DNA from: Xenopus tropicalis
Lineage: Eukaryota; Chordata; Amphibia; Anura; Pipidae
Assembly (NCBI RefSeq): GCF_000004195.4
Contig: NC_030679.2
Span: 30,121,712 to 30,185,711 of the forward strand
Direction: 5' to 3'
Length of the DNA stretch: 64,000 bases
Below are positions 1 to 9,834 of this stretch, in pieces. How positions within the stretch are numbered: the first letter of the stretch is position 1; every line of letters begins with the position of its first letter. A program made the position numbers and the translations under genes. The notes under the pieces were generated by a model that did no database searches, was not told the DNA's origin, and was given only the letters and a program-made list of their open reading frames with translations.

Positions 1-165
1 GAGCCACACAAGCATTAAAAGCATTCTTTGAGGATGCCAAATAAGCACTCTGATTGGCTAATTGGTAGCCCCGTGTTGTCTTCTGGCCTGTCTGGAGTTA
101 AATTGTGTGTCTGTGCTTCCAAACCTGGTCTCCAAGCCAGAAATGTAAAAATGGGCATCTACTTT
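1..165. mobile_element. hAT-like GTGATCCCCAACC repeat, cut by window edge
   Basis: The first 165 bases match the middle of the complete copy at 19788-20086: both carry GAGCCACACAAGCATTAAAA, then a GATTGGCTA segment, a GTAGCCCC segment and GGGCATCTACTTT. The left end lies outside the window and the right end is missing or diverged. No coding capacity is seen. The short ORF starting at 28 is repeat sequence. Confidence 0.75.
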
Positions 166-1760
166 AATGTCACTGTGGCCAACAATGGAAATATAGGACT
201 GCCAGAGAGGGTTTCTGCAGATTCAGGCAGAAGGTCCTAGTGCTGAACACATTAGGTGTATCACTGCATGGATCAATAAGGAATCTCTGGTGCTGACTCT
301 CTGCTAATTTAATATCAGCACTGTACCTTTCATGATGTATTCATCCTTCCAATTTATTGGCACATGTATTGGGGTCTTTCTGACAGCCTGTCTGATTGAC
401 ATTTGATCAAAAACCACCCACATATCTTTCAGAAGTATCCTGACTGACCGAGGGACCAAAATTGTTGTGTTTATGTTGTCCTTTTTCAATGGGTCCACAT
501 AGGAGCCCAGTGGCACTGGGCAAAGATCAGCTCTTTGGCAACTAATCAACAAGTGTATTTGCATGTAAGCTCAAGTTAACTCTTACCACACTTCATGGGA
601 TAAGAAAGAGAATCAGAGCCTAATCAAAAGACACCGCTTTACTTTAAAAATGTACTTAACCCCATAGTGACAATGTCAGCTGCTTCGGACTGTGTAGAGC
701 CAGCCTAAGGATGGGGTCTAGGTCAGAGTAAGGGGTAGGCAATAGAGAAACATGCCTAGGTTCCAACTGTGGGGGCTCTAGCCACATTCCTCTTCTGTCT
801 TCTTATCTCATGAGATGTAGGATTTAGTAACAGAAAAATGTATCACTTTACACAGTTTTAAGGCAACTATATTCATAAAATCCCACAGACAAAAGGGAAG
901 CACGTCTCTTTGTGAAGCAAAGTTCATACCAGTTGAGATGGGGAGGTCTTGTTTTTCCCTAGAGAATTCGGGTCTCAGGAATTTCTTTTGTTTTGGATAT
1001 ACCCCAACTGTATCACTTTAAAGTGATAGCACGTACAGTGTCAAGTCAGCTGCTGAGTAGCCCCCACATCTATTGTTCCTGCAGGCTTACTAGTACCTAT
1101 ATGGTTACTGTTGAGCAGAAGACAAGGAGTAGCTAGTCAATGCTGACTCATACAGCCTGCCGCTAATATAGGATACCTGTTATGAAGAAACTAATATAGC
1201 TTGAACAAGCATAAAATAAATACAGAGGCTAAGTCGCCTGCACTGGATAGTATATAAATGTGTTCACAGTTGCTTCCTGTGGTTAATAGTATTAAAAGTA
1301 TATTTCTGAGCCCTGAGATGCCCCATGGGCAGCATTAACACACTTTCAGAGGTAAAAAAAAAAAAAACAGCTCACCAAGACTTTTCACAACTATAATATT
1401 AAAATAAAATAAAAATATACATGCTGGGGACCCATAGAGATTAGTTTCTGCAGAGCTTCTAACCTGATGTAAAAATTTTTTTTATCAAACTTGGCAAGAG
1501 CTTTCCTTACAAGTAAGTAAACAAATGTAATGGTGGTTTCAATGCGGTCAGAAGAAAATGAAGACCATCTACTGCTGGGATTAACCTCCCATAGTGCTAT
1601 GAATGCAGTGGCAGGGCTCAAACGCTATAGGGGAAGGGTGTTTCTGGACCTAAAAGTAGTGAAAGTTATTGTTTTGTTGCCGATTCCTTCATTGGCTAGT
1701 ATCACCCCACTTCTATTGATCAAATATGCCCACCAGAAAATCAGGGCTGCAGGAATAGAT
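166..1760. other. Non-coding stretch, no repeat recognised
   Basis: No gene, RNA or known repeat is recognised. ORFs here are at most 76-111 codons with no recognisable motif. The only local structure is a perfect 18-bp palindrome TATCACTTTAAAGTGATA at 1011-1028 and an A-run near 1356. Confidence 0.5.
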
Positions 1761-2143
1761 TATTTTCTTTGTTTCTGTAATAAAAAACAGTACCTTGTAT
1801 TTGATCCCAAACTGCATCTGATTATTACTTATTGGAGGCAAAACAATCCAGTTGGGTTTAATTAATGTTTAAAATGTTTTTAGAAGACTCAAAGTATGGA
1901 GATCCAAATTACAGAAAGACCCTTTATACCAGTGGATCTCAACCTTCCTAATGCCGCGACACTTTAATACAGTTGCTCATGTTGTGGTGACCCCCAACCA
2001 TAAAATTATTTCTAAGACCATCAGAAATATGTGTTTTCCAATGGTCTTTGGTGACCTCTGTGAAAGAGTCGTTCAACCCCCAGGTTGAGAACTGCTGCTT
2101 TATACGGAAAACTCTAGGTCCCGAGCATTCTGGATAACAGGTC
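1761..2143 (+). mobile_element. TA-target CAGGTATGGG-family element, truncated and split
   Basis: The segment aligns with the complete copy at 6446-6769 in its second half: the CTGTAATAAAA and CAGTACCTTGT boxes, TTGATCCCAA, then ATCCAAATTAC, and the end GAGCATTCTGGATAAC. The first third of the element is absent and the last bases before the terminus are lost. It is interrupted at 1930-2097 by a younger hAT insertion, so it is the older of the two. Non-autonomous, no coding sequence. Confidence 0.8.
1930..2097 (+). mobile_element. SPIN-type hAT MITE with 8-bp target duplication
   Basis: The element runs from CAGTGGATCTCAACCTTCC to a right end whose complement reads CAGCAGTTCTCAACCTGG, giving hAT-style terminal inverted repeats. 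The 8-bp target duplication CTTTATAC is exact (1922-1929 and 2098-2105). The interior contains TAATGCCGCGAC, CATGTTGTGGTGACCCCC and GTGAAAGAGTCGTTC, which I recognise as SPIN (the rodent URR1-like) non-autonomous sequence. At 168 bp it is an internally deleted derivative with no transposase. It lies inside a TA-target element. SPIN is known for horizontal transfer among tetrapods. A related OposCharlie-type hAT is the main alternative. Confidence 0.85.
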
Positions 2144-2612
2144 TAATAATAATCTAATACATTGTCCTCTGCCCCAGGCCCACCTACTGTCCTCTCTCCC
2201 AGCTCCCTCTCTATTTCTCCTCGCATGTGTCCCCACTGACTTTCGCCCCTTATATCAGGAACCCGCCCCCTGCCCTGGCCGGTAAGAATATGCCTGAAAG
2301 ATGGTAACCCCAGTGGCCATATATGGTATGGCAAGTTTTCTTTTGTCATATTCATTCGGACCCACAGCCTAAAAAATCAGAACATCAGAAAGTGGGTTTT
2401 TTTTTTCCAACTGTGAATATGCCATACACTGGCCAACATGTCCATATGTCGAAAGACGGAACACCCAGCATACAAGTACTGAAGTTCATATGCAATGAAG
2501 CCTCCTACATTTTTATCATTGCGTGTATGGCCAGGCTTGTGCTGAGCACACATTTTGCCTATTCTTTTTATTAGGAAGTATCTATGGTTTTTATTATTTT
2601 TTCTAAAATTTT
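2144..2612. other. Non-coding stretch, no feature recognised
   Basis: The sequence is CT-rich at 2160-2280 and otherwise unremarkable. The overlapping ORFs on both strands near 2143-2574 have no family resemblance and look fortuitous. Confidence 0.45.
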
Positions 2613-2853
2613 AAAATGAAACTAAAGCAACATTCTACTTCCTGATCCCAAAGAGCCGAGACAACAAGAGTCGAACAAACAAGCAGTTCACTGAGAAGCC
2701 TCTGTATAATAAGCTGTTCTTCATTTAAAAAGGTAACAGGCTTTAGCTGGGCGAAGGGAGGGGTTTATACATAAGGCTTCTCAGTGGGCTGCTGATTTGT
2801 TTTACTTTGCTCTTTGGGATCAGGAAATAGAATGTGGCTTTAGTTTCATTTTC
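2613..2853. mobile_element. Long imperfect inverted repeat, probable MITE
   Basis: The left arm (AAAATGAAACTAAAG, then CCTGATCCCAAAGAG and CACTGAGAAGCCT, 2613-2708) is matched in reverse complement by the right arm (AGGCTTCTCAGTG, CTCTTTGGGATCAGG, CTTTAGTTTCATTTT, 2775-2853). About 90 bases per arm pair with scattered mismatches around a roughly 65-base centre. It is a foldback or MITE-like structure. No clear target duplication is seen, so the superfamily is undetermined. Confidence 0.7.
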
Positions 2854-2859
2854 AATGTT

Positions 2860-3400
2860 TTCCCTGTTAAGTGCAAGAAATTATCCTAAATAAAATGCTA
2901 GGCAAAAATAATGTTAAACACAAACCTATTCTATTTATGTGGAAAAGGGGACGTCTACTGTTCTTTTAAGGAGTGTTATTTGCTAGTTTTGTACCTCTGC
3001 TCTGACCATTGCTGCTTTGTATCTCAGTGATTAAAGAGCAAAATAGTTGTTAGCTTTGATCTCTCCGTAATCTGTCTGCAGCAACTCACCAGCACCCTGT
3101 ATTTATCAAGCTGCTCCAGTTGCACTCATAATTACCACCGGGATTCAATTGCTGTTTGGAAGGTGCTGTGCTTTCACAACACGCCTATCATAATAAATGT
3201 CCCCCTTTAATGTACTGTTTTCTTGCTGACTGGTGGAATCAATTTTGCTCCTAATCAATACGCTATACTCTGCAGTGTGGGACATGCAATTGGAAATTTC
3301 TTCCCCGAGGCTGCTGGAAATAAGCACATGCAGCATCATATATATTAAGTTCTATCAATATTTAAAGAGGTTCTGTCTTTTATAGTTACCCTTAAACAAT
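2860..3400. other. Repeat-free block, candidate conserved non-coding element
   Basis: There are no repeat signatures, and the sequence is of mixed composition with several homeodomain-type AT cores (CATAATTACC, CTAATCAATAC) between 2980 and 3335. It has no coherent long ORF. The appearance resembles conserved regulatory DNA, but conservation cannot be seen from one genome. Confidence 0.25.
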
Positions 3401-3821
3401 AACATATCATTTTGTATGTAGCTTATGTTGTTTGGATTTGTTTTCTGTAACATAAAATGTGTCCTTTTTTAAATAAATTTAAGCTTATTCTTAAAAGAGG
3501 TGGCTGTACATGGGCTGACCCATATATGGACCAACCCACATGGTACTCTGACTGATTGGCCAGAGAAAAGAAGAGGGAAATGTTTGTTATGACAGATAAT
3601 CCTTCATCATTTGGGACTGAACAGTTATTTCTTGGAATTACCCCAACTGGCCATATGTACCCCAATTTGTTGACCAGTATGTTTGAACTTAGCCAAAGTG
3701 CTTGACCAAATCTGGGTATCTATGGGCAGTTTAAGGCGTCCCTAGTTTGCAAACTATTTTTAATTTCTTTACTAATGACCCTGAGGTTGGCATTATGGCC
3801 AATGGCGTTATGGCATTATAA
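3401..3821. other. Non-coding stretch, nothing recognised
   Basis: AT-rich sequence ahead of the nested insertion cluster. An 80-codon minus ORF at 3423-3665 shows no motif. Confidence 0.4.
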
Positions 3822-4030
3822 GTACAGGTATGAGCACTATTATCCAGAATGCTTGGGACCAGAGGTTTTCTGGATAAGGGATCTTTCTGTAATTTGGATC
3901 TTCATATCTTAAGGGCAAAGTCAGACCTGATGTACGGTCCACTTCCGTCTGTCTGCATTTTGTAGGCTACACGGAGTTGCTAATGAGAGCAGATCCCCTT
4001 TTCTTTTTTTCTACAAAATGCATAGAGAAA

Positions 4031-4280
4031 ATTAGTATCTGCACACTCCTATTAAAATGATCAGAAAGAAAAGCAAAAGCCCAACATGTTTCGACCCATA
4101 AAGGGTCTTCATCAGGGGATAAAAAGTTAAAAAGGACAGCCCTTTTTGACCTGCCATTTTTAACCCCTGATGAAGACGTATTATGGGTTGAAACGCGTTG
4201 GGCTTTTTTTTTTCTTTGTTATGGTTTTTTCTATGTTGAATACATTTTGATTTTTTTAATAGGAGTGTGCGGATACTATT
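4031..4280. repeat. Foldback with paired GAAAC/GTTTC stem-loops
   Basis: GTATCTGCACACTCCTATTA at 4036-4055 is mirrored by TAATAGGAGTGTGCGGATAC at 4257-4276. Inside, CAACATGTTTCGACCC-loop-GGGTCTTCATCAGGGG (4082-4119) faces CCCCTGATGAAGACG-loop-GGGTTGAAACGCGTTG (4164-4200). Each half can also form its own hairpin of the pattern CTGATGAAG-stem-GAAAC. The CTGATGA and GAAAC boxes recall a hammerhead core, with one extra A before the stem. That likeness is inference. Confidence 0.65.
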
Positions 4281-4427
4281 TTACATACATTTATGGATTA
4301 ACTGAATGGGTTAATTCCTATATTCTGGCACCTCTGCAATATATAATTTTTGGATTTGGGTGTGTGCTCTGACATTTTGTAATACTTCCTACAAAATGCA
4401 GGCGCCGCAAAGAGGACCGTACACCAG

Positions 4428-5629
4428 GGGACTGATTTACTAAGACACGAATTCGAATCCGAATTGGAAAAATTCAGATTGGAAAACGAACATTTTGCGA
4501 CTTTTTCGTATTTTTTGCGATTTTTTCGGCGCCTTTACGACTTTTCAGAAATTGTCGCGGCTTTTTCGTTAACAATACGATTTGCACGAAAAACGCGAGT
4601 TTTTCGTAGCCATTACGACTTGCACGAAGAAACGCGAGTTTTTCGTAGCCATTACGATTCGCTCGTATCTTGTCGCAACTTTTTCGTATTGAGCGCTCGT
4701 AAGCGGCGGGCGAAACTTTCAGACTTAGCATGATTTTGGAAGCCTCCCATAGGACTCAGTGGCACCCTGCAGCTCCAACCTGGCCCAAGGAAAGTCTCCC
4801 ATAGGACTTAATGGCACCCCTGCAGCTCCAACCCGGCCCAAGGAAAGTCTCCCATAGGGCTCAATGGCACTCTGCAGCTCCAACCTGGCCCAAGGAAAGT
4901 CTCCCATAGGGCTCAATGGCACTCTGCAGCTCCAACCCGGCCCAAGGAAAGTCTCCCATAGGGCTCAATGGCATTCTGCAGCTCCAACCTGGCCCAAGGA
5001 AAGTCTCCCATAGGGCTCAATGGCACTCTGCAGCTCCAACCTGGCCAAGGAAAGTCTCCCATAGGGCTCAATGGCACTCTGCAGCTCCAACCTGGCCCAA
5101 GGAAAGTCTCCCATAGGCTCAATGGCACTCTGCAGCTCCAACTGGCCCAAGGAAAGTCTCCCATAGGCTCAATGGCACTCTGCAGCTCCAACCTGGCCCA
5201 AGGAAAGTCTCCCATAGGGCTCAATGGCACTCTGCAGCTCCAACCTGGCCCAAGGAAAGCCTCCCATAGGGCTCAATGGCACCCTGCAGCTCCAACCTGA
5301 CCCAAGAAAAGTCACCATACTGAAGCTTGAATGAATCCAAATGTTTTGTACTCGGCACGAAAGCTGCGAAAAAGGCGCGACTTTTCACGCAAGTTTTAAC
5401 GCTACGAAAAAATCACAACATTTTGCACAACTTTCGGAATGGCTACGAAAAAGGCGCGACTTTTCGCGCAAGTTTTAACGCTATGAAAAAATCGCCAGAT
5501 TTTGCGCAACATTCGGAATGGCAACGAAAAAGTCGCGATAATTTTCCGAAAAATCGCCAAATACCGATCATTATGGAAAAAACGCAATCGGACGCATTCG
5601 GCCCGTTCGTGAGTAAGTAAATGTGCCCC
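4428..5629. mobile_element. Palindromic GGGGCTGATTTAC-type MITE with 3-bp target duplication
   Basis: Inverted arms start GGGACTGATTTACTAAG and end, in complement, GGGGCACATTTACTTAC. They are flanked by CAG at 4425-4427 and at 5630-5632. Removing the insert and one CAG restores an uninterrupted right end for the surrounding MITE, which supports the 3-bp duplication. The arms are rich in CGAAAAA/TTTTTCG blocks, the same family as 53108-53647. A 3-bp duplication suggests Harbinger-type transposition. A minisatellite occupies the centre. Confidence 0.7.
4741..5310 (+). repeat. 52-bp minisatellite, 11 copies
   Basis: The box GCAGCTCCAAC recurs at 4769, 4822, 4874, 4926, 4978, 5030, 5081, 5132, 5182, 5234 and 5286, so spacing is 50-53 with 52 the mode. 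Each unit also has GGCCCAAGGAAAGTCTCCCA and a CAATGGCAC box. Units differ by a few substitutions and 1-2 base deletions. The outermost units are the most diverged. ORFs reading through the array are by-products of its periodicity. Confidence 0.95.
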
Positions 5630-5844
5630 CAGGTCTGGCTTTGTCATAAATCAGATACGTATTAAATAAACCCAAAAGGATTGTTTTGCCAAGGATTTAT
5701 GCAGCTTAGTTACCATCAAGTACAAGCTACTGTTTTGTTATTACAAAGGAAATCATTTTTAAAAAAAAATCATATTATTTGCTTAGAATGAACTCTATAT
5801 GGGATGGCCAGTAGGATTCCAGATAAAGGACCCTATGCCTATAC

Positions 5845-6445
5845 TGTCACTGGTATTTACTTGTGCAGAACTATCAGTATAACTGGCAAAAGATGTTCAA
5901 TACTTTACCCTGAATTGCTAACGTCTGGGTTAGACTCCTAAGAAAAAGTCTTACAGGGGGAATATAGGAAAAAAAGAGGGTTAAAAAGAACAAAAAAGGC
6001 AAACAAAAAAATAAAAATTATGAAAAAATATAAAAATAATGTGCATAATCTTATATTGTTAGTCCAATATCCAACACCTAATTCTTTAGTTCTTCAATTC
6101 ACCAACTCTGCTTTACATTAATTGAAGAGAGTTGAACCACCAAGGTAGAAAAGAGAAATGGACAAATACTGCTTTCACTAGCAATAACATACATTACATT
6201 TTCTTAAATACGGAACTGAAACTGTTGCCTGGTTACCTCGAATCACTGACATTGGCAGCAGTTTGAGTGGCAGGCTGAAAAAAGGGGGGAGGTCCTGAAT
6301 ATGAAGATCAGCAATAAAATAATATCACTGCAATTCTAGTCTCAGGATATATCTGCTATTTGCAAGGCGGCCCTGTAAACCAAACAGATTTTAAATGTTG
6401 GATACAAATGCTTAGATTATGTTATTTGAGTGTAAAGGAGGAATA
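5845..6445. other. Non-coding stretch with A-rich tract
   Basis: Nothing recognised except an A-rich, low-complexity segment at about 5940-6045. Confidence 0.4.
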
Positions 6446-6769
6446 CAGGTATGGGATCCCTTATCCGGAAACCCGTTAGCCAGAAAGCTCCGAATAACGG
6501 AAAGCCCGTCTCCCATAGACTCCATTTTAATCAAATAATTCAGAATTTTAAAACTGATTTCCTTTTTCTCTGTAATAAAACAGTACCTTGTAATTGATCC
6601 CAACTAAGATATAATTAATCCTTATTCGATGTAAAACGATCCTATTGGGTTTAATTAATATTTTTTTTTTTTTTAGTAAACTTAAGGTATGAAGATCCAA
6701 ATTACGGAAAGACCCCTTATCCAGAATACCCTTGGTCCCGAGCATTCTGGATAACGGGTCCCATACCTG
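6446..6769 (+). mobile_element. Complete TA-target CAGGTATGGG-family element
   Basis: The 324-bp element begins CAGGTATGGGATCCCTTATC and ends with GGATAACGGGTCCCATACCTG. Its ends are inverted repeats and it is flanked by TA on both sides (6444-6445 and 6770-6771). The TA flank and CAGG end point to a Tc1/mariner-type non-autonomous element. That assignment is an inference because no transposase is present. This copy is the internal reference for the other seven copies or fragments here. Confidence 0.85.
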
Positions 6770-8953
6770 TACAACTAAAAATGAACTTCTAGTACTGCTT
6801 TGTGTCTTGGGTTTGTTGGAAGGGACACTCCGGTCAGGGCTAAGGTGAGGGGCTTACAAAAGACTATTAATATCTTTGCCAAGCTGCTCTCACGCTCTTT
6901 GGTTTGACTTTTCCCAACAAGTGTGTTGGGGTCCTTAGTAATATGAGACCGTGGGTCTATGCACTAGGTCACTTGGGTGAGAGTGATTAATTTATAAAAA
7001 TCACTAAAGATAGCAGCGTGTCGGCTAAAGTTCAGAATTATATAAAGGATCCATAGAGTTAACTATCCTCTACTGCTCAGCAAGTTCCTGGTCAGTAACT
7101 TATTCCCTGTGGGAAGAAACTATTCCCACTGCCCCAATGTGTAGCTTACCGGTCCAAAGTGCCAAGTCTACAGAAGGGTAGGGAACATGTACTCAGCCTA
7201 TTTTTGTACTCCAACTTAGCAGGAGGATTTGCCAGATGGCCTGAGGTGAAGATAGGACTTGGAATCTGACCTCTTCTCCTTAGAGAAGAACAGTACAGGG
7301 ACCCTGTAAATAAGTGACAGACATAGCGAGGATGTTATTCCCTGGGTGACATCCATCTTAGTGTAAGGACCACAGCTGGAAAGGGATCCAGAATAGCACT
7401 TATTCCTGAGATTACTGGATGTGATTCTAAAGCACTGTGGCGTGTATGGTGTCTTCAGCTTGGTTGAGGGTTCAGCTAAGAAAGAGGGTTGGAATGTAAC
7501 AGCTGCTCCAGTGTTTAGCAATGTGGTATATAAGAGATGCCCCACCCAGCATCTTATATTATCCATCTAGGGGTAACTAGATGTTACTGCAAGTTGGCTG
7601 TGCAAACCTGTATGGCAATGATCTAGATCCTGTTTATTTCCTAGTTGCCCACTAACACAATACACCTATCATATAGTACTTTGTGGATGAAAACAGCAAT
7701 GAACAGACAAATAAAAATAGCAATGGTCAGACAAATACTATCTGTCTCTGATTTTCCTCCTGACTACATGTTTTATACAGTATAGTGGAGTCTTAGCTGA
7801 AGGAGAGCTAAGTATTAAGTTCCATAATGCCTTGGCCACTTTTTTGATTTGTCGTCATAGATCTGTTAAAGTCATAACATGCAAGGCATCATGGGAATTT
7901 TAATCTTGGTTGAAGGAGAGCAATTCAGTTAATAGCTATATTTGTTTATCCCTTTCTGTTCTCGGGATGGCCTTTTTTAGTTAATCAGCTGGTTGCAACA
8001 TTGTTTTAGGAGTCAGAGTCCGAAGTGCAGAGAATGTAAAAAGACAGATACCGATACTGCTTCCAAAACACCTGAAAATATTTATTTAATATTTGTTTAA
8101 GACCTTAGAGATAACTGTAGCCCTGCATGGACTGACCAGAGACTCCATGGGAATATATTCCTTCATTAGGGCAAATTTTGGCCTCAAATGGGAAGGCAGA
8201 CACTAAAAAAAACAATGTTAAATGGTGGTACATTTTTTTTTTTTTGATGTGGCATCTGCTTTTATGAATGTTTGTGAGTATGTATACAGAGTCCCAGGCT
8301 GCAAAGGCTGAACTACTCGCTTTCTGACCATAGCTTTTAGGAAAGGATGAGATTCCGTATGTGTGTTACTGGAGCTGCACCATCAGTATTTTGCAAATGC
8401 CCAAATGGGGTCTTATAGGGAAGGTGAAACCCAATCGCTGCGCTAATGGCAGAAACATGAGATGAGAAAAGGAAAGATCATTAAAGGCAATTTATGTCAT
8501 CAATATGATGAGTGTTTGTGTTTGGTCAACATGCCGCAAACAATCAGAGATTTGTACGACCTGAAAGGTTCTCATCTTCGGAATCAATCTGTATGCTCTG
8601 TCTAATAGCTTTGCTTCATACTCTCTGTAGCACCATGTGATGATGGCAGGACCTTTGGGACTGGCCACCGTACCCCTAGGAGAATGCAATGCAACTGAGC
8701 TGTTAAAGAAATGTGACCAATTTAAAAAATGTGGATTAGTGTCTGAGTGTTAATCAATAGATGGGTATTGGCAGTAAATAAACACATTCCTGAGTCTGAC
8801 AAATAGATTGCATTAAAGGAACAATGGTGCTGACACCTTTATAGTTGCAGCTATCTTTATCCGAATGGAAAAAAGGCACGTGAGGTATAAGATATTCAAA
8901 CAGATTTTAAAGTATAAGGGCGATGGCCCAAAGGGAGATTAGTCATTATGTCA
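6770..8953. other. Long non-coding stretch, no repeat recognised
   Basis: No gene or repeat family is recognised. The 116-codon minus ORF at 7216-7566 has no motif, and no promoter or splice context was recognised. A small imperfect duplication of about 25 bp (GCAATG..CAGACAAATA) lies at 7695-7740. Confidence 0.4.
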
Positions 8954-9167
8954 AGGCCGTCTTCCATACACCCCATTATAATCAAATAAATCGCATTTTA
9001 AAAATGATATTCCTATTTCTCTGTATCAATAAAACAGTACCTTGTACTTGATCCCAACTAAGATATAATGAATCCTTATTACAGGCAAAACAAGGCATTG
9101 CAATCCAAATTTCAGAGAGGTCCCTTATCCAGAAAACAGCAGATCCCATAACAGGTCCCATGGTTGT
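8954..9167 (+). mobile_element. TA-target CAGGTATGGG-family element, 5'-truncated
   Basis: It contains GTCTTCCATACACCCCATTA, CAATAAAACAGTACCTTGTA, TTGATCCCAACTAAGATATA and the diverged terminus AACAGGTCCCATGG. The first 60 or so bases and an internal stretch are missing relative to 6446-6769. Confidence 0.75.
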
Positions 9168-9463
9168 AATAAGACGCACAACTGCTCCATTTAGTTGAAG
9201 TGACTGGGCAATATGCACGGTAGTGGTGCCAAGCCCAGTGCTCTCAAGACACTTTAAAACAAGATGTAAACCAATTAGTGATTGGTGAATTTTAATAAAT
9301 ACTTCTTTAGTCTTCCATTGCACACTTGTGATTAATAGTGATTGTATCCATTGCCTGGGGTAGGAGTAAGGCACAGGTCAAAGGGAAAGTGTAAAAGCAT
9401 GACTGCTTGCCCTGCTCTCATTTCCTTTACAGGAAGCATTAGATAATTGTTATCCTCTCTATA
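9168..9463. other. Non-coding stretch, nothing recognised
   Basis: Unremarkable mixed sequence. The 130-codon minus ORF (8982-9374) runs through the preceding transposon and is fortuitous. Confidence 0.4.
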
Positions 9464-9610
9464 GCTACAAAGCCTATATACTGCCCTTAACGAAGCTCAA
9501 AGCATTCGTGTCATGGTGGTGTTCAATTAAAAAGTAAACCATTGGAGAAAAATACATCTCTGTCTGATTCTTTAGGGGCAAGGTCCCTGCGTCCATTGAC
9601 TCAGGCTGCT
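9464..9610 (+). repeat. Copy 1 of a local dispersed repeat
   Basis: Shares CTACAAAGCCT, GTCATGGTGGTGTT, AATTAAAAAG, GAGAAAAATACAT and CGTCCATTGACTCAGGCT-like boxes in the same order and orientation with 11764-11965. The two copies are diverged and flank the LINE at 9835-11030. Confidence 0.6.
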
Positions 9611-9742
9611 GTTGGAATCCTGGAGCCACCACCACCAGTAGGTGCACTGTGCACGATTCACAGGAGGGGGTGGTTTTTATTGGAGGCGAAACTAAGAATA
9701 TAGATATAAATACCTTTAATGCCGCTAATGGTGTATATGCAA

Positions 9743-9834
9743 TTAAAGGGGAACTATCAGGAAAACGAAAATTTAATATAGGCTTCATCTCACTGAAATA
9801 AGAAGCTTTCCAAATATAATTTTAAACCTTAATT
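9743..9834 (+). mobile_element. TTAA-target (T2/Kolobok-like) MITE, 5' end only
   Basis: It starts TTAAAGGGGAACTATC, followed by AAAATTTAATATAGGCTTCA, the start of a common frog TTAA-target MITE. The element stops where the LINE sequence begins, so the right end is lost. Confidence 0.6.

Larger units (their letters stand above)
3914..5645. mobile_element. MITE with GGCAAAGTCAGACCTG ends, itself interrupted
   Basis: The left end is GGCAAAGTCAGACCTG followed by ATGTACGGTCC and GCATTTTGTAG. The right end is the reverse complement, CTACAAAATGCAG at 4390-4402, GGACCGTACACCAG at 4414-4427 and GTCTGGCTTTGTC at 5633-5645. The right terminus is therefore cut in two by a palindromic element. It contains a foldback at 4031-4280. 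A diverged relative of its 4280-4390 segment occurs at 13215-13640. Superfamily not determined. Confidence 0.7.
3822..5844 (-). mobile_element. TA-target CAGGTATGGG element split by nested insertions
   Basis: The left part (3822-3913) carries the terminal ACAGGTATG, CAGAATGCTTGGGACC and GGATCTTTCTGTAATTTGGA and breaks off after TATCTTAAG. The missing remainder resumes at 5646 with TATTAAATAAACCC, ATCAAGTACAAG, TACTGTTTTGTTATTACA and ends near GGACCCTATGCCTATACTG. The pieces follow in register with the complete copies elsewhere, so one ancestral element was split by 1.73 kb of later insertions. It is non-autonomous. Confidence 0.8.

Noticed and set aside
4913..5300. Repeat proteins with GDFPWARLELQ-type periods
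   Set aside because: The periodic peptides come from the 52-bp minisatellite; 52 is not a multiple of three and the frames shift between units.
4741..5310. CRISPR array
   Set aside because: The repeats are contiguous 52-bp units without unique spacers, and the genome is a vertebrate.
7216..7566. 116-codon minus ORF as a gene
   Set aside because: No recognisable domain, no homologous wording, and no splice or promoter context. Its length is unremarkable for six frames of 64 kb.
8982..9374. 130-codon minus ORF as a gene
   Set aside because: A large part lies within a TA-target transposon fragment and the rest shows no motif.
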